From positions 1 through 18,047 of the forward strand of contig JAFLUK010000001.1 of NCBI GenBank assembly GCA_022508865.1: a DNA stretch of 18,047 nucleotides, read 5' to 3'. The first letter of the stretch is position 1. Each line of letters starts with the position of its first letter. Position numbers and translations under genes: made by a program. The stretch comes from Oscillospiraceae bacterium (GTDB taxonomy: Bacteria > Bacillota > Clostridia > Oscillospirales > Acutalibacteraceae). The notes beneath the pieces are model-generated. The model did not search any database. It saw nothing but the letters and a program-made list of their open reading frames with translations, and had not been told where the DNA came from. Shown here one piece after another: positions 6,763 through 13,956 of this stretch.

Positions 6763-7470
6763 TTACTGTAATGGATTGTTTTTAATTTTTGCTGATTGTC
6801 GGGGATATGTTTTTGGGCAAGGTTTTACCTTGTCTAAAACAATAATTGTTCTTTCATCACCTGTGGGGAGCGCAAATTCATTACAGAAATTTATCCTTCC
6901 GCCTAACTTGGCAATTGCGCCCTTGGCTGAAGTCAACTCATCTTTTCCGTTTCTTCCCTTCATAGCAACCATATTGCCCCCAACCTTAACATATGGCATA
7001 AGATATTCACAAAGGGTATTCATATTTGCAACTGCTCTGGATGTGGCTATGTCAAATTTTTCTCTCAAATCGACTTGTCTTCCGCCATCCTCTGCCCTTT
7101 TATGGATAATCTCTGCTTTAATATCCAGAACATTGCAAACCTCATTAAGAAAATTTAACCTTTTATTAAGGCTGTCAAGGAGAGTAAGTTCAATATCAGG
7201 CTGCAAAATCTTAAGCGGTATTCCGGGAAAGCCTGCACCTGTACCTACATCAATTATTTTTGCACCCTTTTTTACCTTAACATATTTAAGGAATGTTGCG
7301 GAGTCAAAAAAATGCTTAATTGCAACCTCTTTGGGCTCTGTAATTGCTGTAAGATTCATTTTTTCATTCCACTCAATCAACAAACTGTAGTAATCCTGAA
7401 ACTGCTTTATCTGTTTTTCATTAAGAGTTTTGTCAATACCTTCAAGTGCATTTATAAGAGTTTTTATCAT
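6763..7470 (-). CDS. rsmG: 16S rRNA (guanine527-N7)-methyltransferase RsmG (GidB)
   Basis: Uses S-adenosylmethionine to methylate N7 of G527 in the 530 loop of 16S rRNA; loss gives low-level streptomycin resistance in known species. The 235-aa length is typical. The N-terminal helix bundle contains WNEKMNLTAI (34-43) and HFFDSA (53-58). The SAM-binding loop is DVGTGAGFPGIPL (74-86), and the later TSRAVANM motif of this family is present. The ATG overlaps the stop of the upstream small ORF as ATGA, so the two are likely translationally coupled. A terminator follows closely, making it the last gene of the operon that begins with mnmE. Confidence 0.97.
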   Translation of the reverse strand: MIKTLINALEGIDKTLNEKQIKQFQDYYSLLIEWNEKMNLTAITEPKEVAIKHFFDSATFLKYVKVKKGAKIIDVGTGAGFPGIPLKILQPDIELTLLDSLNKRLNFLNEVCNVLDIKAEIIHKRAEDGGRQVDLREKFDIATSRAVANMNTLCEYLMPYVKVGGNMVAMKGRNGKDELTSAKGAIAKLGGRINFCNEFALPTGDERTIIVLDKVKPCPKTYPRQSAKIKNNPLQ

Positions 7471-7694
7471 TTCTTTTTCTTCTCCATAAAAGTTCTTCTT
7501 ATGGCTGTGCCGTCATTTTTACATTCATAGATAACAGCTTTTACCGCAACTTTTTTGTCAACATAGTTGCCGTCCTCATCCATATAGAAAATCTCGCTGT
7601 AGTCCCCGCCGTTTGGTGTAGGTTTGTTAAACCTTTCGTGGGTGATTATATTTTCTTCCTCGTTATTACTGAGGTTTATTATTTCTTTATCCAT
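7467..7694 (-). CDS. Unrecognised 75-aa protein between mnmG and rsmG
   Basis: I do not recognise a family. The protein is soluble, acidic at its N-terminal end and basic at the C-terminus (EKKKK), with a central PNGGDYSEIFYMDEDGNYVD segment that looks like a beta-hairpin followed by VKAVIYECKNDGT. It starts 9 nt after the mnmG stop, has AAGAGGT as ribosome binding site, and its stop overlaps the rsmG start (ATGA). This tight packing, in the same frame of regulation as two tRNA/rRNA modification genes, strongly supports real translation. It may mainly provide coupling to rsmG, or act with ribosome or RNA modification enzymes; neither role can be shown from sequence. Confidence 0.85.
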   Translation of the reverse strand: MDKEIINLSNNEEENIITHERFNKPTPNGGDYSEIFYMDEDGNYVDKKVAVKAVIYECKNDGTAIRRTFMEKKKK

Positions 7695-7703
7695 TTTTAC
7701 CTC

Positions 7704-9572
7704 TTATTTATTCTGACTTAACCAAATCAAAAGCACGCTTATATCCGCAGGAGAAACACCGCTGATTCTTGATGCCTGCCCGATATTTTCGGGACGTACC
7801 TTGTTCAGCTTCTCCTGCGCTTCCAATCTTAATCCTGTAATACTATTATAGTCAACTTCTTTGGGAAGTCTTTTCTTTTCCAGCTTCCGCATTTTTTCAA
7901 CCTGTTCAAGCTGTTTTTGAATATATCCCTCATACTTGATTTCAATTTCAACCTGTTCAAATATATTGCTGTCTAAATCCGGTCTTTCTGTATCAATTGA
8001 GGATAGGCTGGCATAATCAATTTGGGGTCTTTTCAGCAAATCAATCATTCTTACCCCTGTTGTCACCGCAGATGTTTCACGTGAAACAAGTATATCGTTC
8101 AGCTCCTGTGTTGGAGAAAACACAGTGCTTTTTATTCTTTTATATTCTTCTTTTTTCAGTTCTTGTTTTTTTAAGTATCTCTCCCATCTGTAGTCAGTTA
8201 TCAGTCCTATTTCTCTGCCAAGGGGAGTAAGGCGAACATCTGCATTGTCCTGACGAAGAATAAGTCTGTACTCACTTCGGGAAGTCATCATTCTGTATGG
8301 ATCGTTTACACCCTTTGTGACCAAATCATCAACCAACGTACCAATATATGAGGAAGCTCTGTCTAAAATAAAGGGTTCCTTACCCTGAACTTTTCTTGCT
8401 GCATTAATACCTGCAATAAGACCTTGTGCGGCAGCTTCCTCATATCCACTGCTTCCGTTGAACTGACCTGCACCATACAGACCCTTAAAATCTCTGAATT
8501 CAAGAGTACTATCCATTTGCAAAGGGTCAATGCAGTCATATTCAATTGCATAAGCAGGTCTCATAATTACCACATTTTCAAGTCCCTTAATGCTGTGATA
8601 AAACTCTGTCTGAACTTCCTCCGGAAGAGAAGAGCTCATACCCTGCAAGTACATCTCTTCCGTGTCAATTCCGCAAGGTTCAATAAACAGTTGGTGTCTT
8701 TCTTTGTTCTCGAATCTGACAATTTTATCTTCAATACTCGGGCAATATCGTGGGCCAACACCTTCAATTTTACCACCGTAAAGAGGGCTTCTGTGAATAT
8801 TGTCAAGTATAATTTTCTTTGTTTTTTCATTGGTCCAGCTAATATGGCAAACTACCTTGTTATCCCCAAGACTTTCTGTATCGTAGCTAAAAGGAACAGG
8901 TGGCACATCTCCCTCCTGAACTTCTAAATCTGAAAAATCAATTGAGCTTCGCAGCACCCTTGCAGGTGTACCGGTTTTAAATCTTCTTAATTTTAATCCA
9001 AGCTTTTTTAAGCTTGCACCAAGGAATTTCGCAGGAAAGATACCGTCGGGACCGCTTTCATATGATGTATCGCCTACAAATATTTTACCCCCAAGGTAAG
9101 TTCCTGTTGCAATTATAACAGCCTTTGCTTTAAAAAGGGCATCCATTCTTGTTGTTAAATGCCAAATTCCACTTTCATCCCTTGTAATGTCAGTAATTTC
9201 AGCCTGACGCAGAATTAGATTTTTTTGCAGTTCCAGCTTATGTTTCATAGTATCAGCATATTTTCTTCTGTCAATTTGAGCACGTAAGGAATGGACAGCA
9301 GGTCCTTTTCCTCTGTTTAACATTCGCATCTGTAAAAAACATTCGTCTGCGGTTCTTCCCATTTCACCACCTAGAGCATCAATTTCCCTTACAAGGTGAC
9401 CTTTTGCAGTTCCCCCGATTGAGGGATTACATGGGCAGTTACCTACAGCATCATTATTAATTGTAAAAATTATAGTGTTGCATCCAAGACGTGCAGAAGC
9501 AAGTGCCGCTTCAATTCCTGCGTGTCCTGCACCAATTACTGCAACATCAAATTCTCCGGCATTATAACTCAT
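7704..9572 (-). CDS. mnmG: tRNA uridine-5-carboxymethylaminomethyl modification enzyme MnmG (GidA)
   Basis: FAD enzyme that, as a complex with MnmE, installs the cmnm5 group on wobble U34 of tRNAs reading NNA/NNG codons. The 622-aa length is typical. It has the FAD-binding GAGHAG (14-19), the family signature CPCNPSIGGTAKGHLVREID, RFKTGTPARV and the FIEPCGIDTEEMYLQGMS block. TSRSEYRLILRQDNAD and a C-terminal helical domain follow, ending in RISGVSPADISVLL. AGAGAGGA is the ribosome binding site. mnmE ends 12 nt upstream, so the two partners are co-transcribed. A perfect parS lies inside the gene at 8073-8088, where it encodes part of LVSRETSA in the less conserved C-terminal region. Confidence 0.98.
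   Translation of the reverse strand: MSYNAGEFDVAVIGAGHAGIEAALASARLGCNTIIFTINNDAVGNCPCNPSIGGTAKGHLVREIDALGGEMGRTADECFLQMRMLNRGKGPAVHSLRAQIDRRKYADTMKHKLELQKNLILRQAEITDITRDESGIWHLTTRMDALFKAKAVIIATGTYLGGKIFVGDTSYESGPDGIFPAKFLGASLKKLGLKLRRFKTGTPARVLRSSIDFSDLEVQEGDVPPVPFSYDTESLGDNKVVCHISWTNEKTKKIILDNIHRSPLYGGKIEGVGPRYCPSIEDKIVRFENKERHQLFIEPCGIDTEEMYLQGMSSSLPEEVQTEFYHSIKGLENVVIMRPAYAIEYDCIDPLQMDSTLEFRDFKGLYGAGQFNGSSGYEEAAAQGLIAGINAARKVQGKEPFILDRASSYIGTLVDDLVTKGVNDPYRMMTSRSEYRLILRQDNADVRLTPLGREIGLITDYRWERYLKKQELKKEEYKRIKSTVFSPTQELNDILVSRETSAVTTGVRMIDLLKRPQIDYASLSSIDTERPDLDSNIFEQVEIEIKYEGYIQKQLEQVEKMRKLEKKRLPKEVDYNSITGLRLEAQEKLNKVRPENIGQASRISGVSPADISVLLIWLSQNK
8073..8088. promoter_or_regulatory. parS centromere site 3 (inside mnmG)
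   Basis: Perfect TGTTTCACGTGAAACA palindrome within the mnmG coding sequence. In the mnmG frame it encodes the end of V-S-R-E-T, so the coding sequence tolerates an exact centromere site. It is the copy closest to dnaA, about 5.9 kb away. Confidence 0.97.
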
Positions 9573-9584
9573 AAAAATCCTCTC

Positions 9585-10946
9585 TTATTTACCCACACAG
9601 AAATTGTGAAATACACTGTCAACGATTTCTTCGGATGCCTTTTCTCCTGTTAATTCCAAAAGAAAGTCAATGGATTCTTGTAAAGAAACAGTTACTGCAT
9701 CCATTGTCATACCAAAATCCAAAGCATTTTTAGCCTCAATCAGGGCAGAAAGTGCATTTGAAACAGCTTTTCTCTGTCTTTCGTTTGCAATTATTCCCCC
9801 GCTTGGGTCAAAATCTTCTGTTCCTGCAATTTTTTCTATCTTATTTTTAAGTTCATCAATATTATCAAGAGTTTTTGCAGAAATATATACTATATGTTTA
9901 ATATTCTTATTAATATACTCTATGTTAAGATGATTTTCCAAATCTGTCTTATTAATAACCGCGATACAAGGAGTATCTTTCACTTTATCAATAAGCTGAA
10001 TTTCTTCCTCTGAAAGTCTTTGACTGCTGTCAAAAAGAGCTATAACAAGACCCGCTGTATCAATTTTTTTAAAGGTTTTTTCTACACCTATTTTTTCAAT
10101 TTCATTGTCGGTTTCTCTGATACCTGCTGTGTCAGACAACTTCAGCATAACATTACCCACCATTACAGTATCCTCAACAACATCTCTTGTTGTACCGGCA
10201 ATAGAGGTAACAATGGATTTTTCCCTTCCTGCAAGAATATTCATAAGTGTGCTCTTTCCTGCATTTGGTCTGCCTACAATTACAGTATCTATTCCCTCTT
10301 TTACAATTTGACCCGTATCATAGGTTGATAAAAGCTTTTCAAGACTTTCAATGCTTGTATCTACAGCCTCTATAATTGAATCCTTTGTAACCTCGGGAAT
10401 ATCCTCCTCGGGATAGTCAGCCCACGCTGACAGATGAGCCGCTTTATTGAGAAGAATATTCTTAATTTCCTGAGTTTTCTTGAAAATAGCTCCTTCTTTT
10501 ACATACAAAGCCGCCTTTACAGCACTTTTGGATTTTGCTGAAATAATATCCATTACAGATTCGGCCTCTGTAAAGTCAATTTTTCCGTTTAAATATGCCC
10601 TTTTTGTAAATTCCCCGGGACCTGCAGGCTCTGCTCCTGACGATATAACAGCAGATAAAACTTCCTTTGTCACAAATAAACCGCCGTGACAGGAAAGTTC
10701 AACAACATTTTCTCCTGTAAAACTTTTTGGAGCAATAAATTTGAGTGCAACAGCCTCGTCAATGACTTCTCCATTATTGTGAATATGTCCAAACAAAGCG
10801 GTATATCCCTGAATATCTTTAATTTTTTTTCCGCTTACTGAGGTGAAAACCTTGTCTGCAACAGAAAAAGCATCTTCGCCGCTAATTCTGATAATTCCTA
10901 TTCCGCCTTGTCCCTGTGCAGTAGAAATTGCAGCAACTGTACTCAT
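9585..10946 (-). CDS. mnmE: tRNA modification GTPase MnmE (TrmE/ThdF)
   Basis: GTPase partner of MnmG in U34 modification, binding a formyl-tetrahydrofolate C1 donor through its N-terminal domain. The 453-aa product has the N-terminal domain start STVAAISTAQGQGGIGIIRISG, the ELSCHGG block (84-89) and PGEFTKRAYLNGKID (110-124). The G domain inside the helical region has G1 GRPNAGKS (225-232), G2 IAGTTRD, G3 DTAG and G4 NKTD. The C-terminus is the family hallmark C-V-G-K. I use the ATG at 10946; a TTG three codons upstream is possible, but AGAGGA is spaced 9 nt from this ATG. No promoter fits between the khpB terminator and this start, so some readthrough or a promoter inside khpB is likely. 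Confidence 0.97.
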   Translation of the reverse strand: MSTVAAISTAQGQGGIGIIRISGEDAFSVADKVFTSVSGKKIKDIQGYTALFGHIHNNGEVIDEAVALKFIAPKSFTGENVVELSCHGGLFVTKEVLSAVISSGAEPAGPGEFTKRAYLNGKIDFTEAESVMDIISAKSKSAVKAALYVKEGAIFKKTQEIKNILLNKAAHLSAWADYPEEDIPEVTKDSIIEAVDTSIESLEKLLSTYDTGQIVKEGIDTVIVGRPNAGKSTLMNILAGREKSIVTSIAGTTRDVVEDTVMVGNVMLKLSDTAGIRETDNEIEKIGVEKTFKKIDTAGLVIALFDSSQRLSEEEIQLIDKVKDTPCIAVINKTDLENHLNIEYINKNIKHIVYISAKTLDNIDELKNKIEKIAGTEDFDPSGGIIANERQRKAVSNALSALIEAKNALDFGMTMDAVTVSLQESIDFLLELTGEKASEEIVDSVFHNFCVGK

Positions 10947-10977
10947 ACAAATCAATCCTCTAACTTCATAAATAGCA

Positions 10978-11003
10978 AAAGGAGACGAAAACTCGCCTCC
11001 TTT
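10978..11003 (-). terminator. Terminator-like hairpin between khpB and mnmE
   Basis: On the minus strand AAAGGAGGCGA pairs with TCGTCTCCTTT (11 bp including one G-U) around a GTTT loop, and the transcript continues TTGCTATTT. It begins 10 nt after the khpB stop. The short U tract suggests partial termination that tunes mnmE-mnmG-rsmG expression. Confidence 0.8.
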
Positions 11004-11012
11004 AAAAACAAA

Positions 11013-11789
11013 TTATAATTTTCCGTAAAGGCTACCTTCGTTGATTGGCTCTCTGGTAGGTGTGCTTATTGTGCTTTCACCACTTTTGCTGTAACCACCA
11101 CTGCGTCTGCCTCTATAATTTCTATTTCTGTTGTCGTAATTTCTCTTTGGTGCATCCGGATCAGGACCAATCACAACGTGACGGAACATATTTTCTCCCT
11201 CACTCCAGGAAACAGCACCCTTAACCTTTTGAACAGCAGTATGAATAATACGTCTTTCATAAGGGTTCATAGGCTCAAGATTTGACTTTACACCTGTCTT
11301 AACAGCTTTATAAGCAAGCTTTTTTCCAAGAATTTCAAGTGTTTTTTCTCTTTTTTCCCTGTAATTACCGGTATTAATGGAAATTCTGTAGTAGTTGTTT
11401 TCAACATGGTTTGCAACAAGACCTGTAAGATACTGTAAAGAATTCAGTGTATCTCCTCTTCTGCCGATTACATAACCAATGCCTTCGCCTTCAAGATTAA
11501 TTTCTGCACCGTCTTTTTCTTCATTAACTGTCATCTTGATTTCTGTAAGACCAAGAGCATCAAGAATTTGTCTGAGATAATCTGCTGCAACCTGTGCAGG
11601 TGACACCTTAACATTAAGTGTTATTTTTACCTTTGCTTCCTTGCCGCCGAATAAACCCAGCTTTTTCTTTTCAGGTTGCTGAATAACCTCAATATTATCA
11701 GCATCAGTAGAACTTATACCCAGCTCTTTGCAGGCATTTTCCATGGCAATTTCAATAGTTTCGCCAACGCCGATTGCTTCTTTAATCAC
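11013..11789 (-). CDS. khpB: RNA-binding protein KhpB (Jag)
   Basis: Cytosolic RNA-binding protein (Jag/EloR/KhpB) that, with KhpA, affects cell elongation and division in streptococci; it is usually encoded next to yidC. The 258-aa product has the Jag-N domain at residues 1-50 with a following linker containing KKKLGLFGGK, a KH domain with the GxxG loop IGRRGD, and an R3H domain (NPYERRIIH). The tail is Arg/Asn/Gly-rich. I place the start at the GTG at 11787-11789, since AGAAGG (11797-11802) is 7 nt upstream and this aligns with the usual Jag N-terminus. A GTG eight codons upstream at 11813 lacks a ribosome binding site and lies inside a hairpin. Starts remain uncertain by those eight residues. 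Confidence 0.94.
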   Translation of the reverse strand: MIKEAIGVGETIEIAMENACKELGISSTDADNIEVIQQPEKKKLGLFGGKEAKVKITLNVKVSPAQVAADYLRQILDALGLTEIKMTVNEEKDGAEINLEGEGIGYVIGRRGDTLNSLQYLTGLVANHVENNYYRISINTGNYREKREKTLEILGKKLAYKAVKTGVKSNLEPMNPYERRIIHTAVQKVKGAVSWSEGENMFRHVVIGPDPDAPKRNYDNRNRNYRGRRSGGYSKSGESTISTPTREPINEGSLYGKL

Positions 11790-11810
11790 TTTTTCACCTT
11801 CTATATTTTT

Positions 11811-11832
11811 CACAGCAAATAAACTTGCTGTG
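11811..11832. repeat. Hairpin in the yidC-khpB gap
   Basis: CACAGCAA and TTGCTGTG form an 8-bp perfect stem around a 6-nt loop, immediately upstream of khpB. There is no U tract on the minus strand, so it is probably not a terminator. It may mark an RNA processing or stability site between the two cistrons. Confidence 0.55.
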
Positions 11833-11837
11833 GTTAT

Positions 11838-12764
11838 TTATTGTTTACTTTCTTTTTCCATCATAAGGGCAATGTGCCTTGCTTCCTGATTTGCAATCAT
11901 AGTAACAGGATTATAAATTTTACCCATAATAAGTGACTGCACAAGACCCAATAGTGTAGAACAAATCCAATAGAAACCAACAGCTGCCGGTACTGAATAT
12001 GCAATATATGCGGAGAACAGTGGTAAACCAAACATCATAATCATCATACAGCCCTGCATTTGTGTTCCGTTAACTCTCATTGTAATAATCTGGGTAATAA
12101 TAGATGATACAAGACAGAAAACAGGAATTAACATATACCATGAGCCGAAGAAACCATAAGTTGAAGGAACTTCAAGCATACTTATACCACTGCCCGGAAC
12201 AAGTTCAAATCCCTTTGCAAGCATAGAAACATTGTCAAGCTGTGTCTGTGTAAAACACTGTGTTATAAAATCAGAATTAGCCATTGTATTAATGTTATTA
12301 AGCACATCAATCTGCTGATAATAAGCATTAATATTCGCTGTTGGTGGCATGCCCGGCATATGCTGGGCATATGTAAGAGTTGAATTTACTAAATCTGAAT
12401 TAAGATGCAGAGTATTTGTAAGAGGAGAAGAAATACTGTAGAAGATGCCAAGCATAACAAGCATAGGTACTATACTTGTAAGACAACCTGCAGATGGGCT
12501 TATACCCTCCTTCTGATACAGTTTTTGGATTTCCTCATTTGCTTTCTGTTTATTATTTTTATATTTTTCCCTTATTTCCTGCTGCTTTTTTTGCATTCTC
12601 TGGTTATTAGCCATAGATTTTTGCTGTTTTATTGAAAATGGGAAAAGGATAATCTTTGCAATAATAGCAAAGATTATAATTGCTATACCGTAATTCTGTA
12701 CAAGATAGAATATGGGCCACAGCAAGTAACCGAAAAGACTTCCTAGGAAGTTAAAAATTGCCAT
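11838..12764 (-). CDS. yidC: Membrane protein insertase YidC (Oxa1/SpoIIIJ family)
   Basis: Inserts and folds membrane proteins, alone or with Sec. The 308-aa product has no lipobox signal peptide, as in many clostridial YidC, and starts with an amphipathic segment before TM1 (about 25-45). A basic cytoplasmic hairpin (about 47-90) follows, then TM2 with SIVPMLVMLGIFYSI, a long extracytoplasmic loop (about 115-200), and further TMs including GFYWICSTLLGLVQ. The groove residue normally arginine is Lys37 (AKIILFPFSIKQQ), which keeps the positive charge. It begins 1 nt after yidD, with AAAGGA as ribosome binding site, so it is coupled to the rnpA-yidD-yidC-khpB unit. Confidence 0.96.
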   Translation of the reverse strand: MAIFNFLGSLFGYLLWPIFYLVQNYGIAIIIFAIIAKIILFPFSIKQQKSMANNQRMQKKQQEIREKYKNNKQKANEEIQKLYQKEGISPSAGCLTSIVPMLVMLGIFYSISSPLTNTLHLNSDLVNSTLTYAQHMPGMPPTANINAYYQQIDVLNNINTMANSDFITQCFTQTQLDNVSMLAKGFELVPGSGISMLEVPSTYGFFGSWYMLIPVFCLVSSIITQIITMRVNGTQMQGCMMIMMFGLPLFSAYIAYSVPAAVGFYWICSTLLGLVQSLIMGKIYNPVTMIANQEARHIALMMEKESKQ

Positions 12765-12765
12765 A

Positions 12766-13005
12766 TTACTTTTTCCTTTTGTTTTTCTCTTTCTTCAGGG
12801 GCACAGGGTCATACCCTCCCTTTGAAAAGGGATTGCATCTGATAACTCTCCAAATGGTAAGCAAGCCGCCCTTTAGTACACCGTGAGTTTCAATAGCCTC
12901 CAGTCCATAGCTGGAGCAGGTGGGATAATATTTGCACTTTGACTTACTTAATGGTGAAATACTCTTTTTATAAAACTTTATAACTGCAATCAAAATTCTT
13001 TTCAT
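12766..13005 (-). CDS. yidD: Membrane protein insertion efficiency factor YidD
   Basis: Small membrane-associated protein that in E. coli improves YidC-dependent insertion. The 79-aa product shows the family hallmarks FYKKSISPL near the N-terminus, CKYYPTCSSYGLEAIE with its conserved cysteines, and RCNPFSKGGYDPVP. A basic C-terminal tail (KKEKNKRKK) follows. It starts 2 nt after the rnpA stop and ends 1 nt before yidC, so its place between them fits its role. Confidence 0.96.
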   Translation of the reverse strand: MKRILIAVIKFYKKSISPLSKSKCKYYPTCSSYGLEAIETHGVLKGGLLTIWRVIRCNPFSKGGYDPVPLKKEKNKRKK

Positions 13006-13007
13006 TA

Positions 13008-13349
13008 TTATGCAGTCCTTAATATCTTTGCTTTTTTCAGATGCTTTGACATTTCTTTTTTTACAACATCACTTTTTACATAGGGAGTCTTTCCCCTTGC
13101 AACAAAAACAATGTCGTAACCCGGAATAATATCACTGTACAGATCATATAGAGCTGCTCTTATTACTCGTCTTGCTCTGTTTCTCTGCACAGCTTTACCA
13201 ATTTTCTTACTGGTTGTTATTCCGTACCTTTTTTCATTACTTCTGTTTTTAAGAACATAGGTTACAAGGGAGGGACCAATAAAACTTTTTCCCTTTTTAT
13301 AAAGGCGAAGAAAATCCCTGTTTTCTTTAATAGTAAGAAATTTTCCCAT
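13008..13349 (-). CDS. rnpA: Ribonuclease P protein component
   Basis: Protein subunit of RNase P, which cleaves the 5' leader of pre-tRNAs together with the catalytic RNA. The 113-aa length is typical. It has the N-terminal FLTIKENRDF and the basic RNR-type helix KKIGKAVQRNRARRVIR that contacts the RNA. I use the ATG at 13349, with GGGAG 6 nt upstream; a TTG five codons earlier overlaps that site and is unlikely to start the protein. It lies just after the rpmH terminator, so expression probably comes from readthrough of the rpmH promoter. Confidence 0.95.
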   Translation of the reverse strand: MGKFLTIKENRDFLRLYKKGKSFIGPSLVTYVLKNRSNEKRYGITTSKKIGKAVQRNRARRVIRAALYDLYSDIIPGYDIVFVARGKTPYVKSDVVKKEMSKHLKKAKILRTA

Positions 13350-13362
13350 TGTAATCTCCCTC

Positions 13363-13401
13363 AAAAAATAAAAAGAAAGACCACTTGAAATAAGTGGTCT
13401 T
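13363..13401 (-). terminator. Terminator between rpmH and rnpA
   Basis: On the minus strand AAGACCACTT pairs perfectly with AAGTGGTCTT (10 bp) around ATTTC, followed by TCTTTTTATTTTTT. It begins 5 nt after the rpmH stop codon. Such a leaky terminator would give more L34 mRNA than RnpA mRNA. Confidence 0.93.
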
Positions 13402-13405
13402 AATT

Positions 13406-13540
13406 TTAGTAAGACAACTGCTTTCTACCCTTAGCTCTTCTTCTGGCTAAAACTTTACGACCATTCTTTGTTGCCATTCTTTTTCTGAAGCCATGTTCTT
13501 TTTTTCTGTGAAGCTTTTTAGGCTGATATGTTCTCAGCAT
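13406..13540 (-). CDS. rpmH: Large ribosomal subunit protein bL34
   Basis: Small basic protein of the 50S subunit. The 44-aa product begins MLRTYQPKKLHRKKEHGF and ends RRRAKGRKQLSY, matching L34 throughout, including the GFRKRM and NGRKVLARRRAKGR segments. A strong ribosome binding site (AAGGAGGG, 13547-13554) lies 6 nt before the ATG. It is the first leftward gene from the origin, with its own promoter at 13589-13617. Confidence 0.98.
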   Translation of the reverse strand: MLRTYQPKKLHRKKEHGFRKRMATKNGRKVLARRRAKGRKQLSY

Positions 13541-13588
13541 AGAAAACCCTCCTTTCGGATTTAACATTACATTACCTTGCAATATAGC

Positions 13589-13617
13589 ATTATATCTTAT
13601 TTTTTCAATACAGTCAA
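13589..13617 (-). promoter_or_regulatory. Promoter of rpmH (and rnpA operon)
   Basis: On the minus strand TTGACT (13612-13617), a 17-nt spacer and TATAAT (13589-13594). The leader to rpmH is about 40 nt. Confidence 0.88.
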
Positions 13618-13800
13618 CAAAAATTTGCTATTTTTTTATATTTAATTTTATAATTTATTCGCAAGTTGTATTGTACTACAACATATAGTGTTAATCACGT
13701 ATATACACACAATTTATATCCAATTTAATTTTAATTCAACAAGTCATATATTTATATAGTTATATATACTTATATATGCAAATTTTTGTGTTGTTTTTTC

Positions 13801-13829
13801 TTGCAATATAAATTCGATTTTGATATAAT
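13801..13829 (+). promoter_or_regulatory. Promoter of dnaA
   Basis: TTGCAA (13801-13806), a 17-nt spacer and TATAAT (13824-13829) preceded by a TG-n extension. It implies a 5' untranslated region of about 120 nt. The -35 lies inside the second copy of the CTTGCAATATA repeat. Confidence 0.8.
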
Positions 13830-13956
13830 ATATTATGTTAGCTTATAAGTGGTAATTTGCCTTTTTTTATTTTATTAAAATTTATCTTACACATAAAATA
13901 ATATATATAATAATGAAAAGAACATAAAATTATGAGAAAAAGAAAGAAGTGATTTA

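Larger units (their letters stand above)
13541..13956. other. Origin-proximal rpmH-dnaA intergenic region (candidate part of oriC)
   Basis: A 416-bp, very AT-rich gap holding divergent promoters for rpmH and dnaA. I found no TTATCCACA-type DnaA box here. A run of TATATA-like sequence (about 13745-13778) could serve as an unwinding element. There is a 12-bp perfect inverted repeat, ACAAAAATTTGC (13617-13628) with its complement (13778-13789). An 11-bp direct repeat CTTGCAATATA occurs at 13576-13586 and 13800-13810. A palindromic GTTGTA ... TACAAC lies at 13665-13682. Origin assignment rests on position next to dnaA and on gene polarity. Confidence 0.6.

Noticed and set aside
7997..8230. Rightward ORF inside mnmG, and similar antisense ORFs in guaB, serS, parAB, noc, rsmG, mnmE and yidC
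   Set aside because: All are shadows of well-supported genes on the other strand, with no ribosome binding sites or recognisable products.
10610..10623. ATTCCCCGGGACCT, resembling the Noc-binding site ATTTCCCGGGAAAT
   Set aside because: Three mismatches, and the bases encode the conserved MnmE motif G-P-G-E-F-T, which explains them.
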